From positions 1,468,808-1,532,807 of the forward strand of contig BCKL01000001.1 in NCBI GenBank assembly GCA_001600635.1: DNA of 64,000 nt. The letters run 5' to 3'. The translations under genes were made by a program, and so were the position numbers. This stretch comes from Leucosporidium creatinivorum. Its lineage: Eukaryota > Basidiomycota > Microbotryomycetes > Leucosporidiales > Leucosporidiaceae. Under the pieces are notes generated by a model. It had not been told where the DNA came from. It saw only the letters and a list, made by a program, of their open reading frames with translations, and did not search any database. Shown here in pieces: positions 33,576 to 46,135 of the stretch (position 1 is the stretch's first letter; each line of letters starts with the position of its first letter).

Positions 33576-36462
33576 CTACGAGTATCTGCAAAGCGAAGAG
33601 AGTCAGATGGCTGCTCTGAAAGCGCGAGAAGAGATCCGTGAACTCACTTGGTAGATCCCAAGAGACTCGAGAAGTAATCCTGAGCATCCGCTTCTTTCTT
33701 GACCTCCTGCTTGATCTCGGGCTCCTTCGCCGAGACGACTTGAGGGCTCCTACTTCCTGCCTTCCTCTCATCCTCCTGCATCTGCATCAACCTGCGGCTC
33801 TGCTCCTCCTCGTGCTCGGGAGCGTAGGCGTGACTCGGGTGAATCACGAAGGGCGCGCCATGGGTTTGGTGTCCGGGGTGGTGGTAGCTCGAGAGAGCGG
33901 GAGTGCCGACGACGATGGCGCTGGCAGTCAGAGCGCCCATCGCTTGCGAGGCGGAGACGGTGGGAGGAGCGAAATCGTAGGTCGAGTTGGGAGGGAACGC
34001 TCCCATGAGCGCGGGGGACTCCAGCGCCCAAGTTGAGGTCGAGGCGCGAGCCCAGTGCTGCTCGAGTCGCTCGCGCTCGCGCTGAGCCGGTGAGTGAGGT
34101 GCAGCGTTGACGGGAGGAGGAGCAGTCGGCGTATGGATGACCTGAGGCCAAGGAGTGGCGGGTCCAGAGCGAGGCGAGGGAGCGGGGGCGCCGCCGAGGT
34201 GGTGAGCGTGAGGACGAGGTACAGCGAAGTTGGCGGGAGGAGGAATGTGGAGCGAGAGGCTAGGCTTCTGCTGGTGGTGGGGACGGTGCGAGAATTGCTG
34301 AGGGTGCGGTGGAGGCGGCGGCATGTGGGTGGGAGAGGAGAACGCCTGAGTCTCGAGCTCGGGGTAGGAGTGAGTCCTGGCGAGCTGGTGGCTGGGCATG
34401 CGAGCGAGGGGGATTGGTGGTGGGCTGGTCCTCTTCTGCGATAGGAAGGAAACCGCCACCTCGCCCGTCGACCTGTCCTCCTTGACCTCGAGATCGTACA
34501 CGACGACGAGAACGACGTCGCCGAGAGCGCTGCCGGGGCTGATTTCCCTGCCATCGATGAGGGGTGCGCTGGGCTCCGTTGAGCGTACGACGAGCTCCTG
34601 AATGACCGAGAGACCCGAGATGGCCATAGCAAACTCGGAACGCTCGGCGCCCGACTTGGAGAAGGAGGGAAGGTGCGCCTCGCCCTCGGGCGCTTCGGGG
34701 CTGAAGGCCCCACGGAGGAAGATGGACCAGAAGTCGGAGGCGAAGGGAGCGTCGTAGGCGTACTTGTGGCTGAGCAGGTGTCCAGGCGGTTCCGGACGTC
34801 CAGCGGAGAGGGGAGAGATGGGCGCGGCGGTGGGCGAAGAGTGCGCCGAGCCGCTGACGGAGCCGTTGAGCGAGGTAACAATGCGACTAGGTGCCGGGAG
34901 GTCTTCCTCGAGGGAGAGCACCTGAGTTCCGTACGAGTAGATGCTGGTGATCGACGTCAAGTCGAGGTCTTGCAGGGAGGTGAGCTTGAGCTGAGTGTGG
35001 AGATGGTCGGCGATGGCTCCGACGTCGTTGTTGGGAATGTCGAGGTTGACCTTGACGTGGAGAAACTGGCAGGGGAGGAGGTCGTTCATCGTAGCCAGGC
35101 CGGGGAAGCGAAGGTCGGCGAGGGCGAGATCCTCGAGGTAGACGGTGCTGGTGGGCGCGACAGCGACCTTGGAGCTCGTGAGCTTGGCGAAGACGTGCAT
35201 AGAATCGGTTTGCGACGTTGGATCCGCCCACATGCAGAAGCCCGAGGGTCCTATCGGGCACGAAGCGATGGAGCGCTCGTGGCTCGGCGGTACCGGGAAG
35301 TGCATGTCGTTCATGGCGTGGGTAAGGGAGGAAGTGGCGGACATGGGCGCTGACTCGGGCTGAGGGTGGTGGTGAGGAGGTGGGGCGAGCGAATAAGAGG
35401 TGGAGAGGCTGCTGGGACCGTGCGGAAGCGCGGGAGTGCTGCCCATCGAGTACGAGCGCTGAAGGAAGGTAGGGGTGTAGGGCGACAGGAGACCGTCGCT
35501 GTACGAGACTGCCATGGGGATCGAGTCGAAAGGCGACGCTTGAGGGTGGCCGAAGAAGGCGATGGCGTTCTCGGGCAGGAAGTTGTCCTCGCCCTCGGTG
35601 GGCTCCGAGACCAGCGCCATGACTGTGATGAGACGAGGTCAGCCGGAGTCATCGAGAATAAGAGCATAATATAGCGACTCACAGTCGGCGTCGTGCTTGC
35701 GCATGTTCTTGAGCACCTGGATGTGGCTCGAGACTTGCTTCCTCGTGCGAACCTTGCCCGTCTTGCGGCGGATGTAGTCGGCGATGAGCTCGTTGCGACC
35801 GCACGGCTTCGAGTTGATGAGAATCTTCTTGCGACCGAGCTTGGGGATGATCATGAGGGCTGAAGGAGGGGAATAGACATCAGCTTTCGACCGCGCCGTT
35901 GAGCTCGTCAGGCCGACTCACCGGTATGGAAGGCATCCTCGACATCAGTAGGCCACACGTCCTGTCCATCTTTGCCGTTCCCGCGCTTCTCGGCCACCGT
36001 ATATCCTCCCTCCTGCCGTGTAGGCGTCGACATCAAGCTCGGCGCCGTCCGCCTGCGCTTCATGCCCGGACGAGGGTTGAAGCTCGCATCGTCGCCCGAC
36101 TCGGCGTCGCCATCGTCTCCGAGCGAGGTGAAGGAGGATTGCGACGAGTTGGAGAGGGTCATGGGCGAGGAATCGAGGGTGGAAACCGAGCCGGCGTAGG
36201 GCGAGGAGGAGGAGGCGACCGAGAGGCTCTCAAAGTCGAAGGCGGGGACGAATCGGGGTGATGAATCGAGCGGGTCGACCATGATAGATGGTTGCTCGAA
36301 GGAGGAGGCGCTCATTTCGAGCGTGCGCTTGCGAGCCATCGAGGTCGAGGTGGGGGATTCAACGGTCGCGGGAGAAGAGGAGGACTGCTGCATGCTGGGG
36401 GCGTGGGGAGTCTGGTGCTGCTTGCGCAGCTTCTGAGGCGCCATATCGGCGGTGGGAGCCAT
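33576..36462 (-). CDS. TEA/ATTS-domain transcription factor
   Basis: The ATG is at 36462-36460. The TEA DNA-binding domain spans two introns: DVWPTDVEDAFHT at the end of the first coding exon (about 35920), LMIIPKLGRKKILINSKPCG and RNELIADYIRRKTGK, then the helix 3 signature RTRKQVSSHIQVLKN (35700-35860). This is the TEC1/AbaA/Scalloped family, which regulates filamentation and development in fungi. A basic NLS-like GMKRRRTAP precedes it. The ~650-residue C-terminal exon is low-complexity (Pro, Ser, His) with a central conserved-looking region (GFCMWADP, VNLDIPNNDVG, SDFWSIFLRGAF) that fits the YAP-binding-like beta domain position. The last splice leaves only TK-YS before the stop at 33576. 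Confidence 0.88.
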
Positions 36463-37819
36463 ATCGTGCTGCAGGATGGCGAGAGGAGAGCGGGTGAGCA
36501 AAGTGCTGGCTCTCAGCTCGGCTCAGGGCGGCGCGTCGAGGGCGCGTCATTTGTGCAGCAAAAGCTCACTTACGATAGATCTGTTGCGTGCAAGCAACGT
36601 AGCTGATGGGGGATAGTACCCTGAAGAAGCTGCTCGAGAGAGCGCGGAGCTGGCGCAGGCGAAGAGCGAAGCTGAACTCGAGAGTTGACGAAGGCGCGCT
36701 GAGGAGGTGAAGGAGGGGGAAAGGCGGCCGTATGTAGGCGAGCAGGGCGAGTGCTGCAGGCGTCGAGCAAAGCTAGCCGTGTAGATCGGTACAGCACGAG
36801 ACGGGCGATAGTCGAGTAAGGTCAGAAGACGGAGGAAGGAGGAGAAGGAGGAGAGCGAGGGTGACGGGTCGCCTCCTCCACCCTGCGGCAGAGCCCATAA
36901 ACTCTAAGTGTGAGCTGTTCACACCAAGTTAATTTGCCTCGGTGCTCTACTTGTAGTCACGCTTTCGAATCAGAGCACTTCCTTCACTACTCGCCTGCAG
37001 AAGTGTCGGACACACCTGCAGCCTTCCACTCTCGGCGCACGTCCCCAGGTGATCAGAGGCCGTGCTACTGCTCGCACTCACGTGTGCTGCCCCCCGCTGT
37101 GGAGCAAGCCTCTATCACTTTACAAAGTCGGCGCTTACACGCTCTACTCGAGTACAGATCGCGTTGTAGGGTCGCCATTTAGCCATCACCGAGCAGCACC
37201 TGAGCATCGCCGAGATGCTCCCTTACCAGGCAAGCCGCCGAGCCCGGAAGCCTCCTGGGGTCTTGTTACATCGAGATGATGTCCCCCCAGTGCAGATCGG
37301 GGGCAAAATCGGGTCCAACGAGGATTAAGATCGGTCCGGAGGGCGAGCACCAACGGTCGAACTGCGAGTGGGAACACGGCAAACAGGGAGCGACCTTCTG
37401 TCACGCGATAGAGCAAGTCCATTATACAAGTGAGGGCGAATTGCGGCAGCTCAGTAGCGGAAGCCTGCGATGCACCATCGAAGGAGCACATCCCCGGCGC
37501 CGAGCAGTTCATCACGACTCAACGCGCTCTCCTACACGTGACGACACTTTGGGGAGCACGCCAGCGCAGAGCTCTCAATCATCTCCACGATTTCCGAGCT
37601 CGCTCCACATCTGTAGCCTCGCCCCATGACCCTGCAGTGTGCACCAAGCCCTCGCCCCCTTAACCCTTACCCCTTGACCTGCACCCCTCGCCGAGTAATT
37701 CGCCGGTTTTCGGCGAAAGTGCAGAAGGCTCAAGGAAGCGGGCGCGACTCGGATATATAATTGATGAGGTAACATACAAGATTACAAGGCCGAGCAGCGG
37801 CTGGCGCCTTCGCCGAGCT
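36463..37819. promoter_or_regulatory. TEA gene leader with 5'-UTR intron, then gene-free region
   Basis: On the minus strand a GTAAGT donor at 36573 and a CTGCAG acceptor ending at 36469 define a 105-nt 5'-UTR intron seven bases upstream of the ATG. Beyond about 36800 I see no gene. A perfect 7-bp hairpin (TTCGCCG with a GTTTT loop) lies at about 37700, near the 3' end of the monooxygenase gene. Confidence 0.5.
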
Positions 37820-40195
37820 TCACACTCTCTTGAAGCGCCGAAGCAGCCCCATGATGTCTTGATATCGCATCTGCAGCAGTACAGGGTCAGCGATCACGAA
37901 GCGAAAAAGAAGGAGACAGCCCAGCGCTCACCAGCAGGAAGATAAGCATCTCCATCTTGATCCTCTTCCAGCCCAGCCGCCGAACAGCGAGCAGCGCCGC
38001 CAGCACCGGAAGAAGCTTGAAGGCCTTGACGAGCTGCTTTCGTGCGGCGACTCGAGTCGTCCCGCCTTCTTGATGGTAGTCTGTCCACTTGGGCTCGCGA
38101 GTGCGCCACCAGAACTCAGTGGTCGTGCCGGGGAAGGTGGCGATCACCTTGTCGCCGAGCTTGTAGTAGGAGGTGCAGCCGCCGTTCCAGACCGTTTGTT
38201 CTGTTGTAGGGTAGCAGACCAGTCAGCAAGGGCTCAGCCCACGGACATCCCGCACAAGAGAACGAGAGCTCGCCCGAGCGAAGTGAGCTGCTCGGTCGAG
38301 GCGAGGGTTGACAGGCATGGGCGCGCAGGGCGTAGTCGCGGTCTTGAGCGGTAGACCAAAAGGGAAAGAGATGTGTGAACTCACGAAGACGACCCTGGAT
38401 GTACTCGTTATACTGCTTCTCAGCCTCCTGCTTGCACTCGAAGCTCGAGACACCGTAATCTACCTGCGCCTGGAGCATCTTGCCAATGTAGTTGACCTGA
38501 GCTTCGGTACTGTAGACGACTGAAGCGCTTCCCGAGGCGACGTTGGGACCGAGGATGGTGTAGAAGGAAGGGAAGTTGGCGATGGTGGTGCCGAGGTACG
38601 CTTGAGGACCTCCTTGAGCTTGCCATTGCTCGGTGACGGTTTTGCCATCTCGGCCGACAACGTTGATGCCGAGTCCGACCTCGCTCTGGGAGTGAGAGAA
38701 GACGAGAAGAGTCAGCGAGGCTGCTCGGCGATGGCAAAGTGGCCCGACACTCGACTCACGACGTCGAATCCCGTGCCGAGAATCAACACGTCGAATTCGT
38801 ACTTTTCTCCACTCTTTCCGAGGATACCCTTCTCCGTCACAGTATCAATGGGGTCGGTGACGAGGTCGACGTTGGACCGCCACAAACTTTTGAGGTATCC
38901 GGGATCCATGATGACACGCTTGCAGCCGAAGGGGTACTCTGCAGAACGGTCGAGTCAGCTCAGAGTTCGTTGGCGTGTCACCCCAAGTGCTCGCACTCAC
39001 TCGGAACGAGGAACTTGTGGTATCTCGGCGGAGCTTGAGACCGAATGTACGCCGCCGACCACTGCGAAGGGCGTAGAGAGTCAGCAAAGAGCAGAGGTAG
39101 CACGTTGACTATAACTCACCTCTTCGACGTGATGGCGAAGCGTGCTGAACTTCAGCATCCAGACGATGAAGCGAGAATCCGAGGTCGTCGCTATCCAGTT
39201 GCGGTACGCGCGCATGAACCCAGGGATGTAGCGGAAGGCAGTCTTGGTGAGAGGTGCGTAATCTTTCTGATCCCGAGGTGCGAACCAGCCTGGTGTTTGA
39301 AAAGCTCAGCACAAATGGTCGAGGAGGGCGAGAAGCGCGACTCACTCGGCGTTCGGGAGAAATTCAGCACCTCGGTCGTTTTGTCTTCTGAGATGGCGGG
39401 AACAAATCTGAGTGTTGAAATTGGTCAGCTCTCGCATAGCAGAGCAGCTCAGGACGCAGCTCACTGAGCAGCAGAGCAACCATTGCCAATCACGCCGACT
39501 CGCTTTCCCTTGAGGTCGACGTCGTAGCGCCACCGAGCCGAGTGGAAGACGGGTCCCTGGAAGCGCTCGATACCCTTCATCCCATGCGGTTTATCCAGAG
39601 GAGTCGAGAATCCACCGATACACGAGATGAGCACGTCGCAGTCGACATTGAATGTGTCTCCCTCGGCGGAAGCGAACTCGCAGGCGTAGCCTTGCCGCTC
39701 GACGATCCAAGTAGCTTTGACGAAGGTGCGGTCAAAGATGACATGTTCCTTGATTCGATGCTTGCTGGCGACCTTCTGCCAGTCTGCGAGGCGAGGAGGG
39801 AAGTCAGAGGGAGGTTCGGTCGTCGTCGGCGACGGGGACTGAGCTTACAGCGTTGGATCTCGCGCTGTCCAGAGTACTTCGAAGTCCAATCGGGGTTGAG
39901 TTCGGTACTGAGTGAGTACCCTAGAAGGCGTTGAGGACGCAGAGGAGGAGGAGGAGTAAGCGCCGAAACGATCAAAAGCGAAGCAAGGCCAAGTCGGGTA
40001 CAACTCACAGTGAGAGGGCACATCGCAAGCACAGTTCGGATAGGTGTTGTCCCTCCAAGTGCCTCCAATATCCTCAGCGTTCTTCTCGTAGATGCGATAC
40101 GAGTGAATGCCTCGTTGCTGCAGCTCAATGCCGAGCGTGATGCCAGAGAGACCAGCGCCGACAATCACAACGTTCAGTGGTTGTTTGGGTGCCAT
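37820..40195 (-). CDS. Flavin monooxygenase, type I Baeyer-Villiger-like
   Basis: Nine or so exons on the minus strand. Start MAPKQPLNVVIVGAGLSG (40195) with the FAD Rossmann GxGxxG, then IGGTWRDNTYPNCACDVPSH typical of this class. The fingerprint FxGxxxHxxxW is seen as ERFQGPVFHSARW, followed by the NADPH-binding GKRVGVIGNGCSAAQ. The usual Pro or Asp after the Trp is Arg here. Later blocks are FDVLILGTGFDV and a NFPSFYTILGPN substrate-side motif. The C-terminus ends in a hydrophobic stretch (LLPVLAALLAVRR, MLIFLL) and the basic LLRRFKRV, a likely membrane anchor. Such enzymes insert oxygen next to ketones. The substrate is unknown. Confidence 0.86.
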
Positions 40196-40438
40196 TGGAG
40201 TCGTAGTCGATGGTCAGAGAGCGAGAGAAGCGACGGCGAGAGCGGAAGAGAGAAGCCCCCCACCTCGGCGATGTTCCATCGCCGGTGAGCGGGCTGAGAG
40301 CGGGAAAGGCAAGAGTGGACTCCTATCGCTAAAGGGTCACTCTGAAGAAGATTAGGAGCGAGTTGAAACGAGCAAGATGTAGACGCAGCACAAGAGCGCA
40401 AGTCCGAGTTCCCACCTCTCTTCGTCCCGCCTCGAACG
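40196..40438. promoter_or_regulatory. Shared divergent promoter, monooxygenase and SAC2-like genes
   Basis: 243 bp lie between the start codons. No TATA-like element is evident. Confidence 0.45.
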
Positions 40439-43400
40439 ATGTCGTCGCTTTGGAAGCGAGCATCCCAGCAATCTCTACCGCCCTCGGCTGTATCACAGGG
40501 CTTCATGTCGTCTCATTTACACCGCCGCCTTGCTGTATCGTCATCGCCAGCCGGCCTCTTTCTTCGCCCCTTCGACGATGCCAATGCGAGGGAGTCCCCG
40601 TACGCCGGCGTCAAGATCTCCTGGGGCAGCGATCCAACGCCGGAAGCTGTAGCAGACTGGAAGGAGGAATCAGAGTCTGTGCTGGTGGTCGACGGAGTAG
40701 CTGGTATTCTGCAGGGACCCGGCAAGCGTGCGTCTCTTGAGCTCAGCTCTCGCTGTTGTTGCAACGTCTCTAAGGGCTCGCTGACAGCCAGGGTTCACCC
40801 ACAGACGCCTACATCATCCTCATCGTTGATCCTACTGTCGCTGCTACCCTCTTGGACTCGCGGAAGAGCAAAATCCTCGCCGTTGACGGACTCGTAGCCC
40901 TGCCCCTCTCCTCCCACGAGCTCGCTCACGCCGCCATCTCCAAATTCTCCGTCAAGCAAGCAGCTACACGGAGACGTCGTGCCGCATCCGTCTCAACCGC
41001 TGGAACGGCAATGGGCGACGAGACCGACGAGTCGACCTCGGATTCGGACAGCGACGACGACTCGACCGACGCCGGGACGGAAACGGAAGCCGATGCTCGC
41101 CCTCCTTCCATCAAGCCTTCGCCGAGACGACCGTTCTGGCAAAAGCCCTTCGCCCCGAGGACAGCGGCGAAGTCGGCTGCTCTCGCCGCTGCCAGCTCCG
41201 CCGAGGCAGCATCCACCCCCACCCCCGAGAAGGCGCCAACACCTCCCATCGAGCCCGCCAGCATGCCTCTCCCCGAACTGGCTGCTGCAGCTTTTGGCGC
41301 CTCCCCCGTCGACGCCGAAGGGGAACGAGCGGCGCAGGAGCTGGATGGCAAAGTGCTCGCCGAGCTTCTGCGATCGCTTCGAGGGATGTACTTCTCCTAC
41401 GAGACGGACATCACTCGCTCGCTCCAGCACAAGTACGAGCAGGTCAACGCTCTCTCGCCAACCAAGGATAGCGGAGGAGGACTCGTCGAGCCGAATCCAA
41501 CATTGCCTCTCTGGCGCCGAGCCGATCGTCGGTTCTTCTGGAACGCTCACCTCATGGCTCCCTTCATCGAAGCTGGCGTGAGCTGTCCTCCGTCAAGCGT
41601 AGTTCGACCTCGCTGACATATCCTGATCTCTCGCAGCTGCACGCCTACGTTGTCGTCCTCCAGCAAGGTTTTGTCGGGCATACCTCCGTACAGCTCCCTC
41701 TCCAGCAGCCGACCACCCTCTCTACAACACCTTCCCCAGCTCCTTCATACATTAGCCTCGAGCTCATCATTGTTACTCGGCGGTCAATCGAGCGGCCAGG
41801 ACTTCGCTACCAACGCCGAGGGGTCAACGCTTCGGGCGGCGTCGCCAATTTCAACGAGACCGAGTTCATCGTGGGCGCCAATCCCGAGGCGGATCGACTC
41901 CACGTCTCGTCGTTCGTGCAGAGCCGGGGTTCAATTCCATTGGACTGGGGCCAATCCCCTTGGGCACTGAAGCCGGCGCCATTCCTCAAGCGGCCGATGG
42001 AAGAGAGCTTACCGTCCTTGACGAAGCACTTCGACACTCAGCTCAAGCTCTACGGTCGCCAGATCATCGTCAACCTCGCGGAGACGTCGGGCAAGGAGGC
42101 GGTCGTCGTTGATGCGTACCGGGAGGGTGTCAAAGCGATGGGGAACGAGGCCGTCAAGTGAGCATCTGATCCCCTCCCTTCGCCGAGAGCTCTGACTAAC
42201 TCGCATTCGCAGATACGTCGAGTTCGACTTCCACAACGAGTGCAAAGGCATGCGCTACGAGAACATCTCGAAGCTCACTACTTCGCTCGCCGACGACCTC
42301 GAGGATCTGCAGTGAGTTGTTTCGCCGACTTTTTGCAGCTCGGCAGCCGCTGACTTCCCTATGTAGGAGCTTCTGGGCTACCGACGACCGAGTCTTCTCC
42401 ACCCAGTCGGGCGTCATTCGCACCAACTGCATCGACTGCCTCGACCGAACGAACGTGGTGCAGTCAGCCCTCGCTCGCGCCTTCCTCAACCGCCATCTGG
42501 TCCACCTCGGCGTGACGTCTCAGCAGGAGGACGGCCTGCACGATGGGCTCGACGTCGCCTTCAATGTACTCTGGGCCGACAACGGCGACGCCATCTCTCG
42601 CGAATACGCTGGCACTTCGGCGCTGAAGGTGATGACTGCTCACCGCAGAGTCAGAGCGAGCTGTTCGCTGACTCACCCATCGCGTGCAGGGCGACTTCAC
42701 GAGGACCGGCAAGCGGAACTGGCGAGGAGCGATGAACGATGCCAGCAACTCTGTAGCTCGACTCCTCCAATCCACCGTCACCGACTTCTTCCGACAAGCC
42801 GTAGTCGACTACGTACTCGGCGTCAACCTCAACGTCTTCTCCGAATTCGCCGAGCGCCTCGAGACCTCGGACCCTGGCCAGATTCTTCGACTTCGCAAGA
42901 TCCGCGAGGAGGCCATCGACACTTCGACGAGTCAGGTGCTAGCCGAGGGAGAGACCAAGGTCGCTGCATGGACGTTGCTCTCCCCGACCGAGGCGGATGT
43001 TGTACGCTCGCCGAAGAACCTCTACCAGGAGAGGATCCTCCTCATCTCGGACAAGGCAGTCTACTCGATCGAGTACGAGTACAACTTGCAAAAGGTGAGC
43101 AGCAGCTCGCTTCATCTCGCCCTCGTCCGGACTGACCCTCTTATCTCACCTCTACCAGGTCGTCAGCTTCACTCGCATCCCCACTGGCGACATCGTCTCC
43201 CTGCAAATCGGCGCCTACATCCTCTCATCACTCGAACCCTCGACCCGCGACACCGAGGAGAACTATGGCCTTCTCATCCGCTTCCGAGACCACTCGGCAA
43301 CCGAGCGCGTCCACACCTACACCATGAAGTCCTTCAAACTCCCCTCCGCCCGTTCCTCCTCCTCCTCGGCTCCTACCGATTCCTCCTCACTCCCAGCGGA

Positions 43401-43783
43401 GGACTCGAAGATCCGTTTCCTCGCTTTCAAGGCGCTCCGAAGAGACGCCGTTCGAGCCAACGATGGGCAGAGTAGGATCATCGAGAGGAGGGAGTCGAGC
43501 AGTGGGGCTGGCGCAGAGCGAGGGAGCGGCAAGACGGCCAAGGAGCTGGTCAAGAGTATTGTGGAGGTGCTGAGGGAGGAAGGGGAGAAGGTGGGAGCGA
43601 CCGAGGAGGGAGACGAGTGGGTGGTCGAGAAGGATATCATCAGGTGAGTCGGGTGCTTCCTTATCACTCGCCGGACTCGGAGCTGACTTCGCTGAACCCT
43701 TTCGCAGCCTTGCCGACTCTCGGGCGCACACTACCATCGTGGACCGCCTCGGTCGGTCGCTGCAGAAGGCCATCTGGTGGTGA
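40439..43783 (+). CDS. SAC2/INPP5F-like inositide phosphatase
   Basis: Start MSSLWKRASQQSLPPS at 40439. The SAC domain contains IILIVDPTVAATLL, FWNAHLMAPFIEAG and the catalytic C-x5-R-T loop in RTNCIDCLDRTNVVQ (about 42420). The segment GDFTRTGKRNWRGAMND is the usual conserved SAC stretch after it. The C-terminal part, from NLNVFSEFAERL to RLGRSLQKAIWW, contains the hSac2 homology domain (PTEADVVRSPKNLYQERILL, RIPTGDIVSLQIGAYIL). Fungal members act on PI4P on endosomes or the plasma membrane, which is inferred here. An acidic Asp/Ser-rich insertion of ~90 residues (about 40970-41230) interrupts the SAC domain. Confidence 0.88.
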
Positions 43784-44031
43784 GGAGGACAGAGATCATC
43801 TTAAGGACATTACATAGCACTCGCACTTCGCATCCCTTCTTAGCTAGCTTAATCTATACATGCTGTTGCTCGTTTTTCGGATCCGAGCTGTTCGAGGAGG
43901 GTGGGCAGTCGGCGATGGTTCTTCCCGCCCACCTCTCTCCTCGACCGACATTGAGCTTCGGTATATGAATGGATTGACTACAACACCTGTACTGCTCACT
44001 ACCGACGCTCCTCCATCCTCGCTCCCACCGC

Positions 44032-45711
44032 TTAAATGAAGCGATTCGACCTAGCAACCCCTCCTCGCCAGTTCCTCATCCCACTAGCCTTCAAACTAGC
44101 CTTCCCCTGCAGCATAGCCCCATACCCCGCGTTCACCTCATGCAGCAACAGGGGCGCGCCCTTCTCCTGCGCCCCAAGGGCTTCTCCAACGAGGCCCTCG
44201 ACGATAGCTTCGGCGGTGGTGGGCGCTGAGGAGGTCGAGCCGGATGTGGTGGGGAGGGAGGAAGTTGTGGGTTCGGAGAAGAGGGAGGTGGGAGTGATGA
44301 GGGTGCGTGGTGGGGAGCGGGGAGAGGCGGCGGAGGGCGAAGCTGCCCCTGCGACGCCGCGCCGAGGTCGCTTATTGATCGTCGATTCGGCCGCGGGCGA
44401 GTGCTTGGTGGTGCTGTCAGCCGTGTCCTCTTCCATCTCCTTCCCCTTCCCCTTGCTCTTTCCCTCCCCATCATCCTCTCCTCCCCCCTCCCCCGCCTTC
44501 CTCTTCTCCCTCTTCCTCCTCCTCTCCTCCTTCTCCTCCTCCTTCCTCTCCCTCTCCTTCTCCAACCTCAACTCCGTGACCGCCGCATTCGCCCTCGACA
44601 GCGCCAAAGCCCTCTTGGTCGCGATCCCCGCCTCACAAAGCGTGCGCACCATCTCGTACGCGAGGAAGCCGAGCACATCCATCACTTCGTCGTTGAAGGC
44701 CGCGCCGTCGAGCGAGTTGCCCAGGTTGAGAAAGTCGCGGAATTTCTTGCCTGTGGTGGTGTGTGCGAGAAGGAGGTTAGCAGGGTGGACGAGGCAGAGA
44801 TGAGGAGAGAGAGGTAGGAAGAAGCGCCGGGCCGAGGACTTACTCTTGCGGTAGACGAAGGAGGCTTGGGCGCAGTCGGCGTAGTGGAGGTATTGCTCCT
44901 TGGTCATCGTTCTCGTCAAGTTGTCCGCTTCCTGTACTCGGCGCAAGATGAGGCGAGGAAAGCGAAGGTCAGCTCTCTGTCTCCGAGCTCCGAACCCAGC
45001 GCGCGAGAAGCAGCGAAAGCAAGGAAAACACACCCTCAACCTCTTCTTACTATCCTCATAAGCAGCCACCTCCTCATCATCTGCCCCATCCGTCTCCTCG
45101 CTCAAGAAGTCGCCAAACATGTTGCTCACGTCCCAGGGGATCTGCACCTGCATCTTGTGCGCCTTGAGGTTCCGGTCTGGTAGTCCAAGCCATCAGCTTC
45201 CCTCACCTCTTCATACCGAGCATCGAGAGCGAGAGCAACTGACCAGCCGGCTCCCCCTCCATGTTGTCCAGCTCCTCGTCGGCTCCCTCCGAGTCCTTAA
45301 CCTTCTTCCTGACGTCCTTCCAGCTCAAATAGGTCCTAATCCGGTTCAACTTCTCCCGGTCATGTCGCAGGAGGAAGATCAAGTCCTCCACGCCCAAATG
45401 CCTCGCGCCTCGTCTCGCCGCCTGAGTCCTAGCTTGCTGGACCTAATTCCAACGCCTCCCTGGTCAGCTGTAGCTCTCTCACAGGAAAGACAAGGGAGGA
45501 GAATGCAACGCACCACCTCGCCCAACTGCGCCCGCACGATATCCTCCAAGTACTGCACCACCTCGTCCTCGCCTCCCTCCTTGGGCTCGCCGTGAAAGAC
45601 GTAGCACATCTGAGCGATCTCGGTGGTATACCGGTGTGTGGGCTTGCTAACCGAGGCGGTGGCTGCTGCGGCTGCTGCCGTGGCCGCGCTCGAGTTGGAG
45701 GGGGTCGCCAT
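44032..45711 (-). CDS. SPT3: SAGA subunit SPT3 (histone-fold)
   Basis: Start MATPSNSS with an Ala-rich leader (ATG 45711), TAA at 44034-44032. The TFIID-18-type histone fold is clear: HRYTTEIAQMCYVFHGE, VVQYLEDIVRAQLGEVVQQA, ARRGARHLGVEDLIFLLRHD and NRIRTYLSWKDVRKKVKD. This is the signature of Spt3, which contacts TBP within SAGA. A second conserved part, DVSNMFGDFLSEE and KKFRDFLNLGNSL...VMDVLGFLAYEMVR, matches the C-terminal Spt3 domain (second histone fold). The tail (44130-44580) is Lys/Glu-rich then Ser/Pro/Thr-rich and probably disordered. It ends NWRGGVARSNRFI. Confidence 0.92.
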
Positions 45712-46135
45712 GAGGGAGGGTATGGGAGGAAGGAGAGCTGTGAGGGGCGGCGGAGGGGAGGTTGTGGTCGAGTAGAGGGTGGTGAAGTGCAGGCCGTTAG
45801 AGCGTGTTCGAGATCATCATAGTTCTGCTGCCCTGTAGTCGAGCCTCAGTCGTTCTCCCAAGCTCAATCGCAGCTCACACCTCGAGCTCGGCGCCGAGCA
45901 GCGGGGGCAAAGCTATCGTCCCTTGCAGACGTACGAAGAGAGAGACGAGGGGGGTACTAAACGAGGAGAGAGGCGAGCGCGAGTCGTATGCGGTAGAAAG
46001 AGAGAGCGAGAGACCAGCTATGCTATACAAGGTAGGAAGGAACGACGAGGAGAGGCCGAGATCACGGATCAAGCGAGGGGGAAAGTCAAGCGGGGGGAAG
46101 GGAGAGAAGGTAAAGAAGGGAAGGGGAGAAGAAAT
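45712..46135. other. SPT3 upstream and DCN1 downstream region
   Basis: 424 bp between tandem minus-strand genes. No additional gene is seen. Confidence 0.45.

Noticed and set aside
33644-33650. TGA at 33646-33644 as the end of the TEA factor gene
   Set aside because: It overlaps a perfect GTGAGT donor, followed by a CTGAC branch and TTTGCAG. Splicing to the stop at 33576 changes only the last two residues. Both remain possible.
37690-37712. Hairpin TTCGCCG-GTTTT-CGGCGAA as a terminator or regulatory RNA
   Set aside because: The stem is only 7 bp, in a region where the same GC-rich words recur everywhere. No supporting context.
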